A stretch of 64,000 nt of DNA from NCBI RefSeq assembly GCF_018736105.1, contig NZ_CP076135.1, forward strand, positions 5,020,001 through 5,084,000. Reading direction: 5' to 3'. The notes beneath the pieces are model-generated. The model ran no database searches and was not told the origin of the DNA. It saw nothing but the letters and a program-made list of their open reading frames with translations. The position numbers were made by a program, and so were the translations under genes. Source of the DNA: Bradyrhizobium sediminis. GTDB lineage: Bacteria; Pseudomonadota; Alphaproteobacteria; Rhizobiales; Xanthobacteraceae. Below, piece after piece: positions 43,901-50,548 of this stretch; position 1 is the stretch's first letter, and every line of letters starts with the position of its first letter.

Positions 43901-43997
43901 CGTCGCTGCCGCCGCGATGTGCCGGCGAGTCGGAATAGAGTGCGACACTGGAAAAAGTGTCCGCAGCGCCCGATCCAAATTTACCGGCGAAGTTCAA
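34908..43997 (-). CDS. Giant FecR/PD40/cadherin/RTX secreted protein, LapA-like adhesin candidate
   Basis: This 3,029-residue protein has no classical signal peptide. Domains in order: a conserved N-terminal ~100 residues (HLLFSGDY... LTGHVQYAQ), the motif AAAAGK at 105-110, a FecR domain (about 115-230), a proline/valine linker, PD40/TolB-like propeller repeats (about 406-730; SADGRYIVYQSD type), a cadherin-like segment (about 760-865), RTX arrays (from about 868; GGDDTIIG, GGNDTLDGRGG), a second cadherin-like segment (about 1840-1950), and more RTX to a C-terminus typical of type I secretion. Start is a TTG at 43997 without a strong ribosome site. Export through the 17.7-20.8 kb exporter is inferred. 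Confidence 0.9.
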   Translation of the reverse strand: MNFAGKFGSGAADTFSSVALYSDSPAHRGGSDAVTIPDAHLLFSGDYSRSGTDLIVSDQFHRVVVPNYFHGDKRPMLVSPEGAPLDPGVIEALTGHVQYAQASGAAAAGKVVGHVVKMTGSASVVRNGVTVTLNEGDNVYQSDVVQTGSGSTLGLVLIDGTTFNLSASARLMLSDLTYEAGSTSNSALFTLVQGAASFVAGQVAKTGDMKVGTPVATMGIRGTAVILDISAVDGRVSISVVDQRDGQVHAVQVFNTQGVLIGTVTSNGSALTLTPVANFEVIAQESNKTVAQVALEFNTFQTLLQTYDVGRQLFPNLPEHTDNANPQQPTRFAGSQIQPADSTSTQFNAPVGANTGSLLPAGPGTPVQVVINSGSGPTGSSTAPADPIVVQVVVPATPLPFVVTPPTVSRISGDGGDHFGPVMSADGQSIVYDPDGSIFLYDRQSNTTITIAQAGNGFTYSGQTISADGRYIVFQGSDGTQSYVFIYNNDPSDSAHYQHTIQLVEGGAPAVSGDGSIIVVEHGGNSIGVYDQQGHVLATITPAAIGETGSVWLPAISANGHLIAFWSTGASTPGGSGHLLTYDLSTGTVTDIASTATDAGNSAASLSADGRYIVYQSDAPGGHSEIYLYDLSTGQVVFHTANASGASYNPVISPDGHFIIFASDAHLTSGDTNAVADTYVVDVSDPGNPVYRLVSSLADGTQSDAASNLGAAISVGGLFVAFGSSASNLSQGDTPGTGDIFLADATSGHSAIIRETANSPPILEASGIITLTGDHNGVTLGVSDPTGRFTAEFDADGNIVWHFSEPRSDFASLLPGQLAIQNFTVTLSNSVGTTTIPVRVSVYDADQPVAAVVANPGTIAGDNDGNTLTGTAGNDILQGFGGDDTIIGLTGLDRAVYTDATGGITVDMAAWTVSGQGVGTDTLTDIEAIQGSNFIDHYSAVGFTGISGVPGVPIGLNTFEGMAGDDFIIGNVNVQGQALTRISYASATAAVTVDFAAGTAIGNASVGSDHFTNVSGVIGSSFGDTLRGSDNINGSYESFEGRGGNDIIDGRGGYDLAVYSNDPATTLGITVNLAAGTVIGDASIGTDTLDSVEAVRGTQFADTYDARHFGSAGFLNPATGNVGSYGTFNNFDGQGGNDLIYGNGNTRIQYSQSTAAVTVDIELGTAHGTASGDLANTGTDTFSGVNAVMGSMFGDTLLGSANNESFLGLAGDDFIDGRGGFDTAQYGILTFTTGGVSVDLVHGIVAGDASTGTDTLRSIEGVQGTNFNDTFDATNFGAAGYLDPLLFNVGNNGTYNQFEGWDGDDQITGNGNTTILYVNAGAGVTVDLAAGTAHGTASGDLANIGQDTITGGVNSVVGSNFGDVLLGSDNAPGTIEQFNGLGGNDTLDGRGGTDRLIGGGGADTFVYAAGYGADTIADFHHSDGDRIDLTGVPGIHSLADVLAHATPSGVDTFIDFGGGNSLTLSNVSLASLVADDFVFNELATSTLTSTAGVSIVVTPDGATNGFVFPGAGNVTTPGTPEDRIVLGYDIGASHVVLNSDPMLGVHDFTPISSVFHSFDGGSSVVTRLDAGNDVTLTQTIELGTDANFFTTTIDIDNGGTLDLTGVRFMRSFDPDQDLQPFGTFFTFNDVAQNPDGSASFAIVSAIGPTSGVHAALVGLGGQWRGSVFGFTNTDPYVPGAFDTPVDPNGALDDLAISLTNDIGTVVAGSHVQITYFTTANVATDGSNALYGAAGNDTVDGLGGDDLLIGLGGADTFVFSPGAGHDTIYDFTPGADRIQLDHFSGVPLSVNGVFTEADLDAWRATPGVFETQGNDTLIHLSPDDTLLLKNVAAADLHAADFIVVANQAPTVDGDMAIAVVRGSSVALTTADVKADDLDGDPASLTFTVVESSHGHLFNAESGDTIAPGDHFTLGDIQANWILFVTDDPDYAGAGAVTLTLSDGASPDRTVFVGASIVDAQFTVLTADGYDFDQDDPIGAMGRGDVVPDSADPAHSFTIVNGQANRDFLVTGSGFVYNPELHRFTAGTITFIQEVTHDPSHTPLATFSLHVPAADWYNAVVAQSHGDQGPIEALVSQWTFSFVGNGGGDAFFAGDVNDIFTGRSGNDTLGGEFGYDRANYGGATGPINVQLAAGTVTGDGSVGADTLQSIEFVTGSNFADTFNATGFSASSTNAGSTVAFNVGGTFNEFEGRGGNDTIIGNGDTRISYYHATSGVTVTFDGWISGQGASGHASGDSSVGTDTFTGVSRVRGSFFDDTFFGSDNPFGTNENFEGLGGHDVTHGGVGFDRAIYRGAFVGTGITVDLAAGTVTGGSDVGSDLLDSVEGITGTDFADVYNAVGFSTSSANAGNTQVSATNATATDFNEFEGAGGDDTVIGNGNTRIAFYNATGGVVVTLGDNTDPNASTNHGSAVGASSGVDDIVSGVTRVRGSEFNDIITGNSANNTLEGRAGNDVLDGRAGDDVLIGGTGADIFVYEANGGHDRITDFNRAQGDRIDLRLAGISGIGTGSGLATLTTGAFNPSNGEFTAGAGSDTRITGFGSGNSIIVQGMVGSQASDFIFTGQVAVTVQTPDGYDFSTLYDDLAASNAAQLANDDTHIFAVNTARGITFELIGTGLASSGGGTVTAINILNTTDPAQTTQDHVLVNTNGWNIQAIDLFAAIGEYNSPVTREAGIADLNAIFNSVSYSAVGTGGFADNHSQPHDGADVFFGGNQADVFNGMPGPFGPFDPGSDTVDYSHATAPVSVNLFDGTTSGAAAAGDIFISIENLRGSDFNDVLTGDGQNNVIEGGLGNDTLDGGASGYGVDTASYEHATAAVSVSLAFVGAQNTGAAGTDTLINIEGLRGSDFNDTLTGNGGSVLEGGLGDDHLIGHGGETGDTASYAHASSGVTVDLSTPNPQNTGGAGIDTLTNIANLTGSQFNDTLTGDTHDNTFFGNGGNDTFVFNDTALGGIGNDTIGDFMSGQDHIQLDYAAFDSSGSNDFSAWVAAGHVIIDGNDVLIDLHLNGQNTIRLQNASFGGLHANDFILPAGGGA
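35090..41400 (-). repeat. Arrays of about 100-residue RTX modules inside the giant gene
   Basis: The same protein module recurs: an RTX turn (GNDxLxG), then YxxATGGVTVDLAAGTVxG, then TDTLxxIExVxGSxFxDTxxA. At least ten diverged copies are spread over two main arrays, broken by non-RTX domains. The DNA is correspondingly repetitive, so assembly or copy-number error is possible here. Confidence 0.8.
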
Positions 43998-44608
43998 TGC
44001 AACACCGTAAATAGTTAATACTTAAATAATATTCCGTATGGCTTCGTGCTTATCACTACGCGGAACAATGCGAAACCATCTCCAGCTTGTGCAAATCTCA
44101 TTCCGCACAGCCTTCGCCAAACGCGTCTTCTTGAGAAACGCCCGGACAGCGAAGTATTCGGAATCGATCCCGCAAGTACTGAAACGTATTTCTATCCATA
44201 AACCCGCCGCTTTGGCGTAGTTCCACGTATAGATGCCGCAACTGATACTCTTAATGATTTTCAACCTGTATCCTGTTGCAAAATACTGCGCCAGTTCCAA
44301 AACAAAGACTGTGATCTGGATAACAGAACGAGGCGATTCCCTCCGAATTAGCCAGATTCGGCCGAAATCGCCGCAAATACAACCTCAGAGTGCCTTCTTG
44401 CGCCATTGCGAGCCGGGACCGGGACCGGGCGATCGATAAAATTTTCAGCAAATCGGCGAGACGGGTTTCAGCCTGTTTCGCACTTTCCGAGCCGCTGCCC
44501 CCGGTCTTAAGCAGATCAAAAGCTGCCCCGCCCATCCTCGCCTGTGAAACGATCCGGTCGCGAGCTGGCTGATGAGGCCTCGCCGACGCCCGGACATTGG
44601 GGCGTCAG
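43998..44608. other. Gene-free, relatively AT-rich divergent control region
   Basis: The 611-bp interval between the giant RTX gene (minus) and the protease gene (plus) contains open frames up to 94 residues on both strands, none with a recognisable family, ribosome site or codon pattern of the neighbours. The part next to the RTX gene (TTAATACTTAAATAATATTCC) is strikingly AT-rich and suits promoters. Its composition differs from the surrounding DNA. Confidence 0.6.
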
Positions 44609-45391
44609 ATGGGGATTTTCGGTCACTCGCGCGCATTGCGCGCGGTCGTACTTGCCTGCGGCATGGCCTTTATCGGACCAGCGGCAGAGCTTTCCGCGGC
44701 AACGCTGAATTCATCGCAGGCGTCGGATCCGATGGAGCGATCCGCCGAGCCGTTCGGGCTGTTTGCCTCGGCTCTCTCCGGCGGAGGCCTGCGGGAAAAA
44801 TGGCTGGGCATCCAGCGCCGTCTCGACGACGAAATGGTGCAGCTGGCGCTGTGCGAAGGTGACCCCGACCGCTGCGCCGCTCCGGCCGCGCTGCAGTTTC
44901 TCGCCATTGTCGAGACCGCCAGAACCCGCGAGGGCCGCGCCCGGCTCGGTGAGATCAATCGCGCGATCAATCTCGCCATCAGGCCGATGGGCGATCTCGA
45001 GCAATATGGCGCGATCGACGTCTGGAGCTCGCCGCTCGCGACCCTGACCCGTGGCGCCGGAGATTGTGAAGACTACGCAATCGCCAAATTCGTTGCCTTG
45101 CAACGGGCCGGCATCTCCCCCGACGACCTGCGCATCGTGATCATGCGCGATACCATCCGCGGCGAGGATCACGCCGTCGCCGCCGCGCGGCTGGACGGGC
45201 ACTGGCTGACGCTGGACAATCGCCGCATGGCGATGATCGAGGACGCCCAGGTCAGAAACTACCGGCCGAGCTTCGTCATCGATCGCGACGGCGTCAAACG
45301 CTACGAGGATGCGCCGATGCCTGCGCTCAGGGACCGCAACCTCGTTTCGGAAGCGGCGAGCCATTCCGGATTAGAAACCTCGCCGATGTAA
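44609..45391 (+). CDS. Transglutaminase-like cysteine protease (BTLCP / LapG-like)
   Basis: The 260-residue exported protein has a signal peptide (hydrophobic AVVLACGMAFIG, cleavage near residue 30) and the BTLCP catalytic triad C153 (GAGDCEDYAI), H188 (EDHAVAA) and D203 (LDNRR). LapG of Pseudomonas, the best-known member, is a calcium-dependent periplasmic protease that clips giant type I-secreted adhesins near a di-alanine motif. It is divergent from the giant RTX gene, which has AAAAG near residue 105. ATG 44609 follows GGGG by six bases; a TTG at 44597 is an alternative. No LapD-like partner is seen. Confidence 0.88.
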   Translation: MGIFGHSRALRAVVLACGMAFIGPAAELSAATLNSSQASDPMERSAEPFGLFASALSGGGLREKWLGIQRRLDDEMVQLALCEGDPDRCAAPAALQFLAIVETARTREGRARLGEINRAINLAIRPMGDLEQYGAIDVWSSPLATLTRGAGDCEDYAIAKFVALQRAGISPDDLRIVIMRDTIRGEDHAVAAARLDGHWLTLDNRRMAMIEDAQVRNYRPSFVIDRDGVKRYEDAPMPALRDRNLVSEAASHSGLETSPM

Positions 45392-45519
45392 CGCCGCCTC
45401 CCCGACCGCCCTCCGCAACGACGATCGAGATCCCGGCCGACAATTTCACTTCGTCGCAGCGGCTGAAGAAGCTATATGGTCCCGGCAGGTTCGGTTCGAT
45501 GCTTGTTCGGCGGGGATGA

Positions 45520-46638
45520 ATGCGGGCGATTATTCTGGCCATCGTTGGACTGCCGCTGGCATTGATGCATCCGGCATGCGGGCAGAACGCCGCGGACCCC
45601 GACCGATTGATCCGCGAGATGCTCCCGCTGTTTGACAGCAATCGCTGCGCCATATTCAGCGACACCGCGGAGCGGCTGTTCTGCGGCGACCCCGGATTGA
45701 ACCGGCTGTCCGCACGACTGAGCGGCGCGGTGCAGGGCAGGCTGGACCGGATTCCCAACCGCCGCCTCGCGATCGAGGAAAACGCGGAATGGATCCGAAG
45801 CCGCAATTCGAGCTGCGGCATCTTCAGAAACCAGAGACTTTCCGCGCCCGAAATCAATTACATCAAGGGCTGCCTGTTGAAGCAAACGGAAGACAGGATC
45901 GATATCCTGGACGACCCCAATTTCGATTGCCTGTCCTCGAACAACGCCGCCGGCTTGCTGATCTGCAGCGACCCCGATCTGGCCGCCGCCAAGACCGACT
46001 TCAACAGCATGGTCGTCGGCCTGCTTGCGAAGTTGAAGGGCGACGACGCCAGGCGGGCACTGCTCGAATACGAGCGATGGAGCAGGGAACGCGATCGAAC
46101 CTGCGATCTGGCGGACAAGGACAATGTGCCGCTGGAAGAGCTGTCGTCGTCCGAAGCCTGCCTGGCGGATTATTTCAAGCGGAAGACCGCCGAACTCGCC
46201 GCGGCCAAGGGCGATCCGGGGCGGATCTTTGCGCGGCCTGCGTTCTCGCCCCTGCCCGATGCCAATGCCGTCGATCTCTGCGTCGCGCAAATCCATGCGG
46301 CCAATACCTGCGAAGGTTTTCTGTCGGTGAAGCGCGTCATCGAGCTGGACAGCGAAATAGCGCCGGCGAGCGCCATCGTGACCGCCGAGATCGAGATGAG
46401 CGTGCTGACTCCCTTTGCCGTGTGCAGCCCGATTGCATCGGGGTGCACCGGTTCATGCTGGGACGCCAAATCCGGGGAAGCCAAACCGGCGCCGGCGAGC
46501 CGGGCAAGCCTGACGTCCGGCCGCCGCGTGAGCATCCAGAAATCGTTCGCCTTTCAGCGAACCGATGGCGGCGGCTGGCGCTGCGAAACGGCCGCACTCC
46601 AGCCTGTCGAGGCCGGGGTTGCGATGAGCGCTCCTTAA
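45520..46638 (+). CDS. Exported protein with two LprI-like segments
   Basis: The 372-residue protein has a short signal peptide (MRAIILAIVGLPLALMHPACG, cleavage near residue 20). Two segments follow with the LprI pattern of paired cysteines: SNRCAIF...LFCGDPGLNRL...RSRNSSCG, and FDCLSSNN...LICSDPDLAAA...RERDRTCD. LprI domains include lysozyme inhibitors, but most members are uncharacterised. The C-terminal third has more cysteines and no known family. It follows the protease gene by 128 bases and may share its transcript. Confidence 0.7.
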   Translation: MRAIILAIVGLPLALMHPACGQNAADPDRLIREMLPLFDSNRCAIFSDTAERLFCGDPGLNRLSARLSGAVQGRLDRIPNRRLAIEENAEWIRSRNSSCGIFRNQRLSAPEINYIKGCLLKQTEDRIDILDDPNFDCLSSNNAAGLLICSDPDLAAAKTDFNSMVVGLLAKLKGDDARRALLEYERWSRERDRTCDLADKDNVPLEELSSSEACLADYFKRKTAELAAAKGDPGRIFARPAFSPLPDANAVDLCVAQIHAANTCEGFLSVKRVIELDSEIAPASAIVTAEIEMSVLTPFAVCSPIASGCTGSCWDAKSGEAKPAPASRASLTSGRRVSIQKSFAFQRTDGGGWRCETAALQPVEAGVAMSAP

Positions 46639-46879
46639 GCCCGACCCATCGCCATCGACCGAACGCTCCGGATCAATTCGTTCGATCATCGCATAGCCGC
46701 AACTTGAATCGCTGTTCGATATTGCAGTGCAGCCGGAATGCGGATGGCATGTCGCTTGGCGGAAATTATGGCGACATGAATTTTCTCTTTTGCGCTTCGC
46801 CGCTACCTTTGATTGACGCCCCGCTTTGTACCGGCATACCATCGCCGCAGATCCGCTAGAGATCGCCAGGGAGGGAAAG

Positions 46880-49063
46880 ATGAGACGTTCGCCACGCGTT
46901 GATTTTGCTCGCCGTTTTTTTCGCAACATCGCCACTGATCGACACCGGACGGCCCGCCTCGCCTGCGCCGCCACGGCAATCGGCTTCGGCCTGGCGCTTT
47001 CGTTCAGTCCCGCCATCGCCCAGAACGCCGCCAAAGGTTCTCCCGATCATATCAAGGCCGTGACATCGGCGGTCGACGGCGCCTCGATCAAGGCCAATAC
47101 CGCGACCTCGAACGACTGGCCGACCATCGGTCTCGACTATGCCGAGACGCGCTTCAGCAAGCTCAACCAGATCAACGCCGACAACGTCAAGAAGCTCGGG
47201 CTGGTGTGGAGCTATCCGCTGGAATCCTCCCGCGGCGTCGAAGCGACGCCGGTCGTGGTCGACGGCATCATGTACCAGACCGCGTCCTGGAGCGTGGTGC
47301 ACGCCATCGACGCGCGCACCGGCAAGCGACTCTGGACCTTCGATCCGAAGATCGATCGCGAGAAGGGCTACAAGGGCTGCTGCGACGTGGTCAATCGCGG
47401 CGTCGCGCTCTGGAAGGGCAAGGTCTTCGTCGCCGCCTATGACGGAAGGCTGATCGCGCTCGACGCGGCGACCGGCCAGAAGGTCTGGGAAAAGGACACC
47501 CTGATCGACAAGGAGCATTCCTACACCATCACCGGCGCGCCGCGCGTGTTCAACGGCAAGGTGGTGATCGGCAATGGCGGCGCCGAATATGGCGCGCGCG
47601 GCTACGTCACCGCCTATGACGCCGACACCGGCAACCAGGCATGGCGCTGGTTCACGGTGCCGGGCGATCCAAGCAAGCCGTTCGAGGATGAATCGATGGC
47701 GGCCGCGGCCAAGACCTGGGATCCGGCCGGCAAATACTGGATCAATGGCGGCGGCGGCACCGCCTGGGATACCATCACCTTCGATCCCGAATTGAACATG
47801 GTCTATATCGGCACCGGCAACGGCTCGCCCTGGAACCGCGACATCCGCAGCCCAGCCGGCGGCGACAACCTCTATCTGGCGTCGCTGGTGGCGCTGAACG
47901 CCGACACCGGAAAGTACATCTGGCATTACCAGGAAACCCCGGGCGACCACTGGGACTATACCTCGACCCAGCCGATGATCCTGGCCGACCTCACGATCGA
48001 CGGTGCGCCGCGCAAGGTCATCCTGCATGCGCCGAAGAACGGCTTCTTCTTCGTCGTCGACCGCACCAACGGCAAGTTCATCTCGGCCAAGAACTTCGTC
48101 GATGTGAACTGGGCGACCGGCTACGACGCCAATGGGCGGCCGATCGAGGTGCCGGCGGCGCGCGGCGAAGCGGCCTATGACAGCATCCCCGGCCCGTTCG
48201 GCGCGCACAACTGGCACCCGATGTCGTTCAATCCGCAGACCGGCCTCGTCTACCTGCCGGCGCAGAACGTGCCGCTGAACCTGACGCCGGAAAAAGCCTT
48301 CAAGCAGAACGCGGCCACGCCCGGCAAGTTCGGCGGCGCCACCGGCTGGAACGTCGGCTTCATGCTCAACGCCACGCCGCCAAAGGCGCCAGCGTTCGGC
48401 CGGCTCCTGGCCTGGGATCCGGTCAAGCAGAAGGAGGCATGGCGCGCTGAGTATGTGGCGCCGTGGAACGGCGGCACCCTCACCACCGCGGGCAATCTGG
48501 TGTTCCAGGGCACCGCCGACGGCCGCTTCATCGCCTACAACGCCACCACGGGCGAAAAGCTCTGGGAAAGCCCGACCGGCACCGGCGTGGTGGCCGCGGC
48601 CGGGACCTACATGATCGACGGCAAGCAGTATGTGACCATCGCGGTCGGCTGGGGCGGCGTGTTCGGAATTTCGCAGCGCGTCACCGAGCTGGAGAGCCCG
48701 GGCACGGTCTATACCTTCGCGATCGACGGCAAGGCGCCGCTGCCGGCCTTCGTCAAGTACCAGACCGAGGGACTGCTGGAGGGCGTGAAATACGACCCGA
48801 AGGACGTGCCTGAAGGCACCGCGATCTACGTCGCCGCCTGCGCCACCTGCCATGGCGTCCCCGGCGTCGACAAGGGCGGCAACGTGAAGAACCTCGGTTA
48901 CGTTTCGAAGGAGACGATCACCAACCTGAAGGACTTCGTATTCAAGGGCCCGTTCAACGATCAGGGCATGCCGGATTTTACCGGCAAGCTGACCGAAGCG
49001 GACGTGGTGAAGATCCAGGCCTTCATCCAGGGCACCGCGGACGCGATAAGGCCGAAGAAGTAG
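46880..49063 (+). CDS. PQQ-dependent alcohol dehydrogenase with C-terminal cytochrome c (quinohaemoprotein type)
   Basis: The 727-residue exported enzyme has a signal peptide (cleavage near AIAQ, residue ~45), an eight-bladed PQQ propeller with W-motifs, the vicinal disulphide CC in KGCCDVV near residue 166, the catalytic aspartate region GDHWDYTST near 357, and a C-terminal cytochrome c domain with CATCHG near 653. It oxidises alcohols in the periplasm, passing electrons internally to haem c. ATG 46880 has AGGGAGGGA upstream. No separate cytochrome or PQQ genes are adjacent. Confidence 0.93.
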   Translation: MRRSPRVDFARRFFRNIATDRHRTARLACAATAIGFGLALSFSPAIAQNAAKGSPDHIKAVTSAVDGASIKANTATSNDWPTIGLDYAETRFSKLNQINADNVKKLGLVWSYPLESSRGVEATPVVVDGIMYQTASWSVVHAIDARTGKRLWTFDPKIDREKGYKGCCDVVNRGVALWKGKVFVAAYDGRLIALDAATGQKVWEKDTLIDKEHSYTITGAPRVFNGKVVIGNGGAEYGARGYVTAYDADTGNQAWRWFTVPGDPSKPFEDESMAAAAKTWDPAGKYWINGGGGTAWDTITFDPELNMVYIGTGNGSPWNRDIRSPAGGDNLYLASLVALNADTGKYIWHYQETPGDHWDYTSTQPMILADLTIDGAPRKVILHAPKNGFFFVVDRTNGKFISAKNFVDVNWATGYDANGRPIEVPAARGEAAYDSIPGPFGAHNWHPMSFNPQTGLVYLPAQNVPLNLTPEKAFKQNAATPGKFGGATGWNVGFMLNATPPKAPAFGRLLAWDPVKQKEAWRAEYVAPWNGGTLTTAGNLVFQGTADGRFIAYNATTGEKLWESPTGTGVVAAAGTYMIDGKQYVTIAVGWGGVFGISQRVTELESPGTVYTFAIDGKAPLPAFVKYQTEGLLEGVKYDPKDVPEGTAIYVAACATCHGVPGVDKGGNVKNLGYVSKETITNLKDFVFKGPFNDQGMPDFTGKLTEADVVKIQAFIQGTADAIRPKK

Positions 49064-49071
49064 GCCCAATT

Positions 49072-49188
49072 CGTCATGCCCGGCCTTGTGCCGGGCATCC
49101 ACGTCTTGGGAGTGCGGAAGAAGGAAGAAGGAAGAAGGAAGAAGGAAGAAGGAAGACGTGGATGGCCGGGACGAGCCCGGCCATGACG
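49072..49188. repeat. Two-arm REP element carrying a GGAAGAA microsatellite
   Basis: The left arm starts CGTCATGCCCGGCC...ATCCACGTCTT; the right arm AAGACGTGGATGGCCGGG...CCGGCCATGACG is its inverted partner. In the loop, 49116-49156 holds 5.9 tandem copies of the heptamer GGAAGAA. The element lies between the convergent PQQ dehydrogenase and binding-protein genes. Confidence 0.9.
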
Positions 49189-49207
49189 GGAATCGAAAGC
49201 AAAACAG

Positions 49208-49238
49208 AAGGGCTGCGCGAGACCATCGCGCAGCCCTT
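49208..49238 (-). terminator. Rho-independent terminator for the branched-chain-type binding-protein gene
   Basis: AAGGGCTGCGCGA (49208-49220) and TCGCGCAGCCCTT (49226-49238) form a perfect 13-bp stem with a five-base loop. On the minus strand the stem is followed by CTGTTTTGCTTT, fitting termination of the gene that ends at 49261. Confidence 0.8.
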
Positions 49239-49260
49239 GGTCGTTAGAGCGAGGCTACTC

Positions 49261-50460
49261 TCAGAACATCAGGCCTTCCTTCACCAGCACCCAGCGGCCG
49301 TTCTTGATCTGCTGGACCTGCGTGATGGTGTTGGCGAGATGGTTGGTCTTGGAGAACTTGGTCGGCGGCGAATTGAAGATATCCTTGAACTGGTCGCCGG
49401 ACTCCAGCGCATCGAGCATTTTCTGGCCGGTCAGATCCTTGCCGGCCTTGTTCGCATAGTGCGCGAACGTCGTCACCGTATTGTAACCGATAATGGCCTG
49501 GGTGTTGGCGTCGGTGCCGAACATCTTCTTGTAGTTGGTGAGCCAGTCCTTCACTTTTCCCTTCGCGGTGTCTTCGTAGGGAATCTCGAAGCCTGACGCG
49601 GCATAGAGACCTTCCACCGCTTCCTTGCCGAGCGCCGGCACTTCAAGCACGTTGGTGGGCGTGGCGCCGAGGAAGGTGACGTCCCACCCGAGCTTCTTGG
49701 CTTCGCCCATCGCGCCGATGGTCTCGCGGATCACCGTGCCGAGCACGACCAGATCGCAGCCGTCGGCTTTCATCTTGGCGACCTGCGCGCTGAAGTCGGA
49801 TACGCCGCGCTTGTAGCTGGTGACCGAGGCCGGCGTCAGCTTCATCGCGGCGACCTGCTGGGTGAAGCCGTCGAGCACGTTTTTGCCGTACTCGTCGTCC
49901 TGATGCATGATGCAGGGCTTCTTGAAATTCTTGCCCTCGATCATGTATTTGACCGCCGCGCGGGTGCTCTCGACATAGGGCAGGAGGTTGTTGAACTTCA
50001 GCCGTTCCTGCGGCTTGGCCGGATCGAACTTGAAGGTGAATTCGGCAGCCGTCAGCGGGAACAACTGCAGCACCCCGGCATCGAACAGGACATCCTGCGA
50101 GGCCAGCACGGTCGGCGATCCCATCGGGCCGACCATCGCGAAGATCTTGTCGCGCTCGACCATCTTCTGCGACGCCAGCACGGCGCGCTTCGGATCGTAG
50201 CCCGAGTCCTCGAGGATCAGCTTGATCTTGCGGCCGTTGATGCCGCCGGCGGCATTGATTTCCTCGACCGCCATTTTCATGCCGTTGGAAACCGGCACGC
50301 CCCAGACCTTGATCGGGCCGGACAGGTCCTGGTGGGTCCCGATGACGATCTCGGTCGCCGAGATGCCTTCATTGGTGACTTTGGTCTGGGCTGCGGCCGG
50401 CAGGTGGGTCAGCGCGAGGGCGCCCACCGCAAGGCCCAGCGCCTTGAACGATTTCGACAT
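49261..50460 (-). CDS. Branched-chain amino acid-type ABC transporter substrate-binding protein
   Basis: The 399-residue protein has a signal peptide (LGLAVGALALTHLPAAAQ) and the Leu/Ile/Val-type periplasmic-binding fold, with the early IVIGTHQDLSGP segment and INAAGGINGRKI. It is the ligand-binding part of the LIV-type transporter encoded at 52543-56126. The ATG at 50460 has GAGGAGA upstream; the longer frame to 50571 is discounted. The ligand is probably not an amino acid, given the acyl-CoA ligase between this gene and livF. Confidence 0.92.
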   Translation of the reverse strand: MSKSFKALGLAVGALALTHLPAAAQTKVTNEGISATEIVIGTHQDLSGPIKVWGVPVSNGMKMAVEEINAAGGINGRKIKLILEDSGYDPKRAVLASQKMVERDKIFAMVGPMGSPTVLASQDVLFDAGVLQLFPLTAAEFTFKFDPAKPQERLKFNNLLPYVESTRAAVKYMIEGKNFKKPCIMHQDDEYGKNVLDGFTQQVAAMKLTPASVTSYKRGVSDFSAQVAKMKADGCDLVVLGTVIRETIGAMGEAKKLGWDVTFLGATPTNVLEVPALGKEAVEGLYAASGFEIPYEDTAKGKVKDWLTNYKKMFGTDANTQAIIGYNTVTTFAHYANKAGKDLTGQKMLDALESGDQFKDIFNSPPTKFSKTNHLANTITQVQQIKNGRWVLVKEGLMF

Positions 50461-50548
50461 TGCAGTCTCCTCTTGGTTTGGCCCGTGTTGAGCGAAGGGT
50501 GGGGCCTTTGAATCCTTCGCCGTTTTCGATTGTTGGTCTGCTCGTTGC

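Noticed and set aside
44022..44300. 92-codon minus-strand frame and a 94-codon frame at 44251-44535 upstream of the giant gene
   Set aside because: Neither has a ribosome site, recognisable domain or the codon use of neighbouring genes, and they overlap each other. Treated as control region.
46856..49102. 748-codon minus-strand open frame opposite the PQQ dehydrogenase
   Set aside because: The plus strand encodes a complete PQQ dehydrogenase with all motifs. The antisense frame is codon-bias shadow with a histidine- and arginine-rich composition.
49116..49156. GGAAGAA repeats considered as a CRISPR-like array
   Set aside because: The units are seven bases, directly adjacent and without spacers; no cas gene is in the window.
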